Part shown: in pieces, positions 44,789-45,322 of the stretch | How positions within the stretch are numbered: position 1 is the first letter of the stretch | Layout: each line of letters opens with the position of its first letter | Assembly (NCBI GenBank): GCA_025210485.1 | Contig: JAOARN010000108.1 | Span: forward strand, 1-45,322 | DNA from: Marinifilaceae bacterium | GTDB taxonomy: Bacteria; Bacteroidota; Bacteroidia; Bacteroidales; Marinifilaceae | Length of the DNA stretch: 45,322 nt | Direction of reading: 5' to 3' | Notes under the pieces: model-generated | Told to the model about the DNA's origin: nothing | Seen by the model: the letters and a program-made list of their open reading frames with translations, nothing else | Database searches by the model: none | Position numbers and translations under genes: made by a program

Positions 44789-45322
44789 CTTTCACTAACT
44801 ACGGTAGGTTTTATTTATTGTTTTAAATAAATCTTCGATAATATCCTAGATTAGAGTTTATAGATAAGCTTAAATTTATTTACCCACCCTAGAAGGTGAA
44901 ATTATCTTTCCATTATATAGCTCTATACATATTAAGCTGTTAGTTTGGTGGTATTTAATACTTGAGTTTTAGCTAAGGTTCTGCTGATAAATTATACAGA
45001 GTTGATATTTCATAACTTTCACCAAGTATGGTAGTTTTTATCATATGCTTTGAGGAATCGGAATTAAATGTATGGTGTTAGTTTACAGTTTGTTATTAGG
45101 CTTGAATTTATTTGCCCACCCTAGAAGGTGAAATTATTTTTCCATTATATAGCTCTATACATAATAAGCTTCTAGTTTATTGGTACTTAATGATTAAGAA
45201 TGAGGTCTTAGTTAAGGTTCTACTGGTAAATTATACTGAGTTGATATTTCATAACTTTCACTAAGTATGGTAGTTTTTATCATATGCTTTGAGGAATCGG
45301 AACTAAATGTATAGTGTTAGTA
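44789..45322 (+). repeat. Tandem array of MITE-like units related to the IS1595-like element
   Basis: Three consecutive units begin TTTCAC at 44790, 45017 and 45256 (spacing 227 and 239 bases); the third runs off the window. Units 1 and 2 each contain a core of about 112-118 bases ending ACCCACCCTAGAAGGTGAAA (44882-44901) or its near copy (45114-45133). The reverse complement of that end matches the left end of the IS at 40822 at 17 of 20 positions. The sequence between the cores (44902-45015 and 45134-45254) is also repeated. No protein is encoded. I read this as non-autonomous elements that have been tandemly duplicated. Confidence 0.7.

Noticed and set aside
44789..45322. Integron-like attC array
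   Set aside because: No RYYYAAC/GTTRRRY core pairs, no cassette genes between the repeats and no integrase; the ends match the nearby IS instead.

Overview
The window is strongly AT-rich chromosomal DNA of a Bacteroidota bacterium, most likely Bacteroidales/Marinilabiliales-like. The signs are: a three-gene single-cytochrome fumarate reductase/succinate dehydrogenase operon; the type IX secretion component PorZ; FecR-type anti-sigma factors with ECF sigma factors; an STN-domain surface protein; and several copies of the Bacteroidota promoter (TAnnTTTG at -7, TTG near -33). No identification below species-group level is possible from the sequence alone. All family names come from reading protein sequences and motifs; no database search was run.

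Layout. 1-669: 5' part of a reverse-strand AAA-type ATPase cut by the window edge. 1295-4743: frdCAB operon with promoter and terminator. 5108-8275: a large, Asn/Gln-rich reverse-strand protein that I read as two tandem CE-clan (Ulp1-like) cysteine protease domains, the first with all catalytic residues, the second with all four replaced. This is the most unusual gene here. 8666-9832: outer-membrane porin with an odd leader (promoter directly followed by a terminator-like hairpin). 10832-12121: threonine/serine exporter-like protein. 12200-18001 (reverse): ECF sigma, FecR anti-sigma, STN/surface-repeat protein and porZ, closely packed and possibly one transcript. 18393-22183: glmS and gltX. 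22346-25522: CotH-like secreted protein, DUF4956 membrane protein and secreted metallophosphatase. 25718-25790: initiator tRNA-Met. 25843-27019: DUF2461 protein and recX. 27373-29500: YceD/DUF177 protein, rpmF, fabH. 29599-31602: TPR histidine kinase. 32194-33144: lipoprotein. 33792-34343: orphan ECF sigma. 34573-34863: YciI-like protein. 34867-38890 (reverse): operon of rmuC (with a large coiled-coil repeat expansion), a BadF/GlcNAc-kinase-like gene and an L,D-transpeptidase.

From about 38.9 kb on the window becomes accessory: a long gene-poor stretch, a decayed DDE transposase pseudogene (39592-40733), an IS1595-like element with recognisable inverted ends (40821-41790) whose transposase seems to have lost its first catalytic Asp, a lipoprotein of unknown role, an MFS/POT-like transporter, and finally a tandem array (44789 to the end) of short non-coding units whose ends match the IS1595-like element. 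I interpret these as MITE-like non-autonomous relatives arranged in tandem.

The core genes make physiological sense as housekeeping modules (anaerobic/aerobic succinate metabolism, amino-sugar supply, tRNA charging, fatty acid initiation, surface-protein secretion). The two most notable observations are the active-plus-dead Ulp1-like protease and the IS/MITE relationship.
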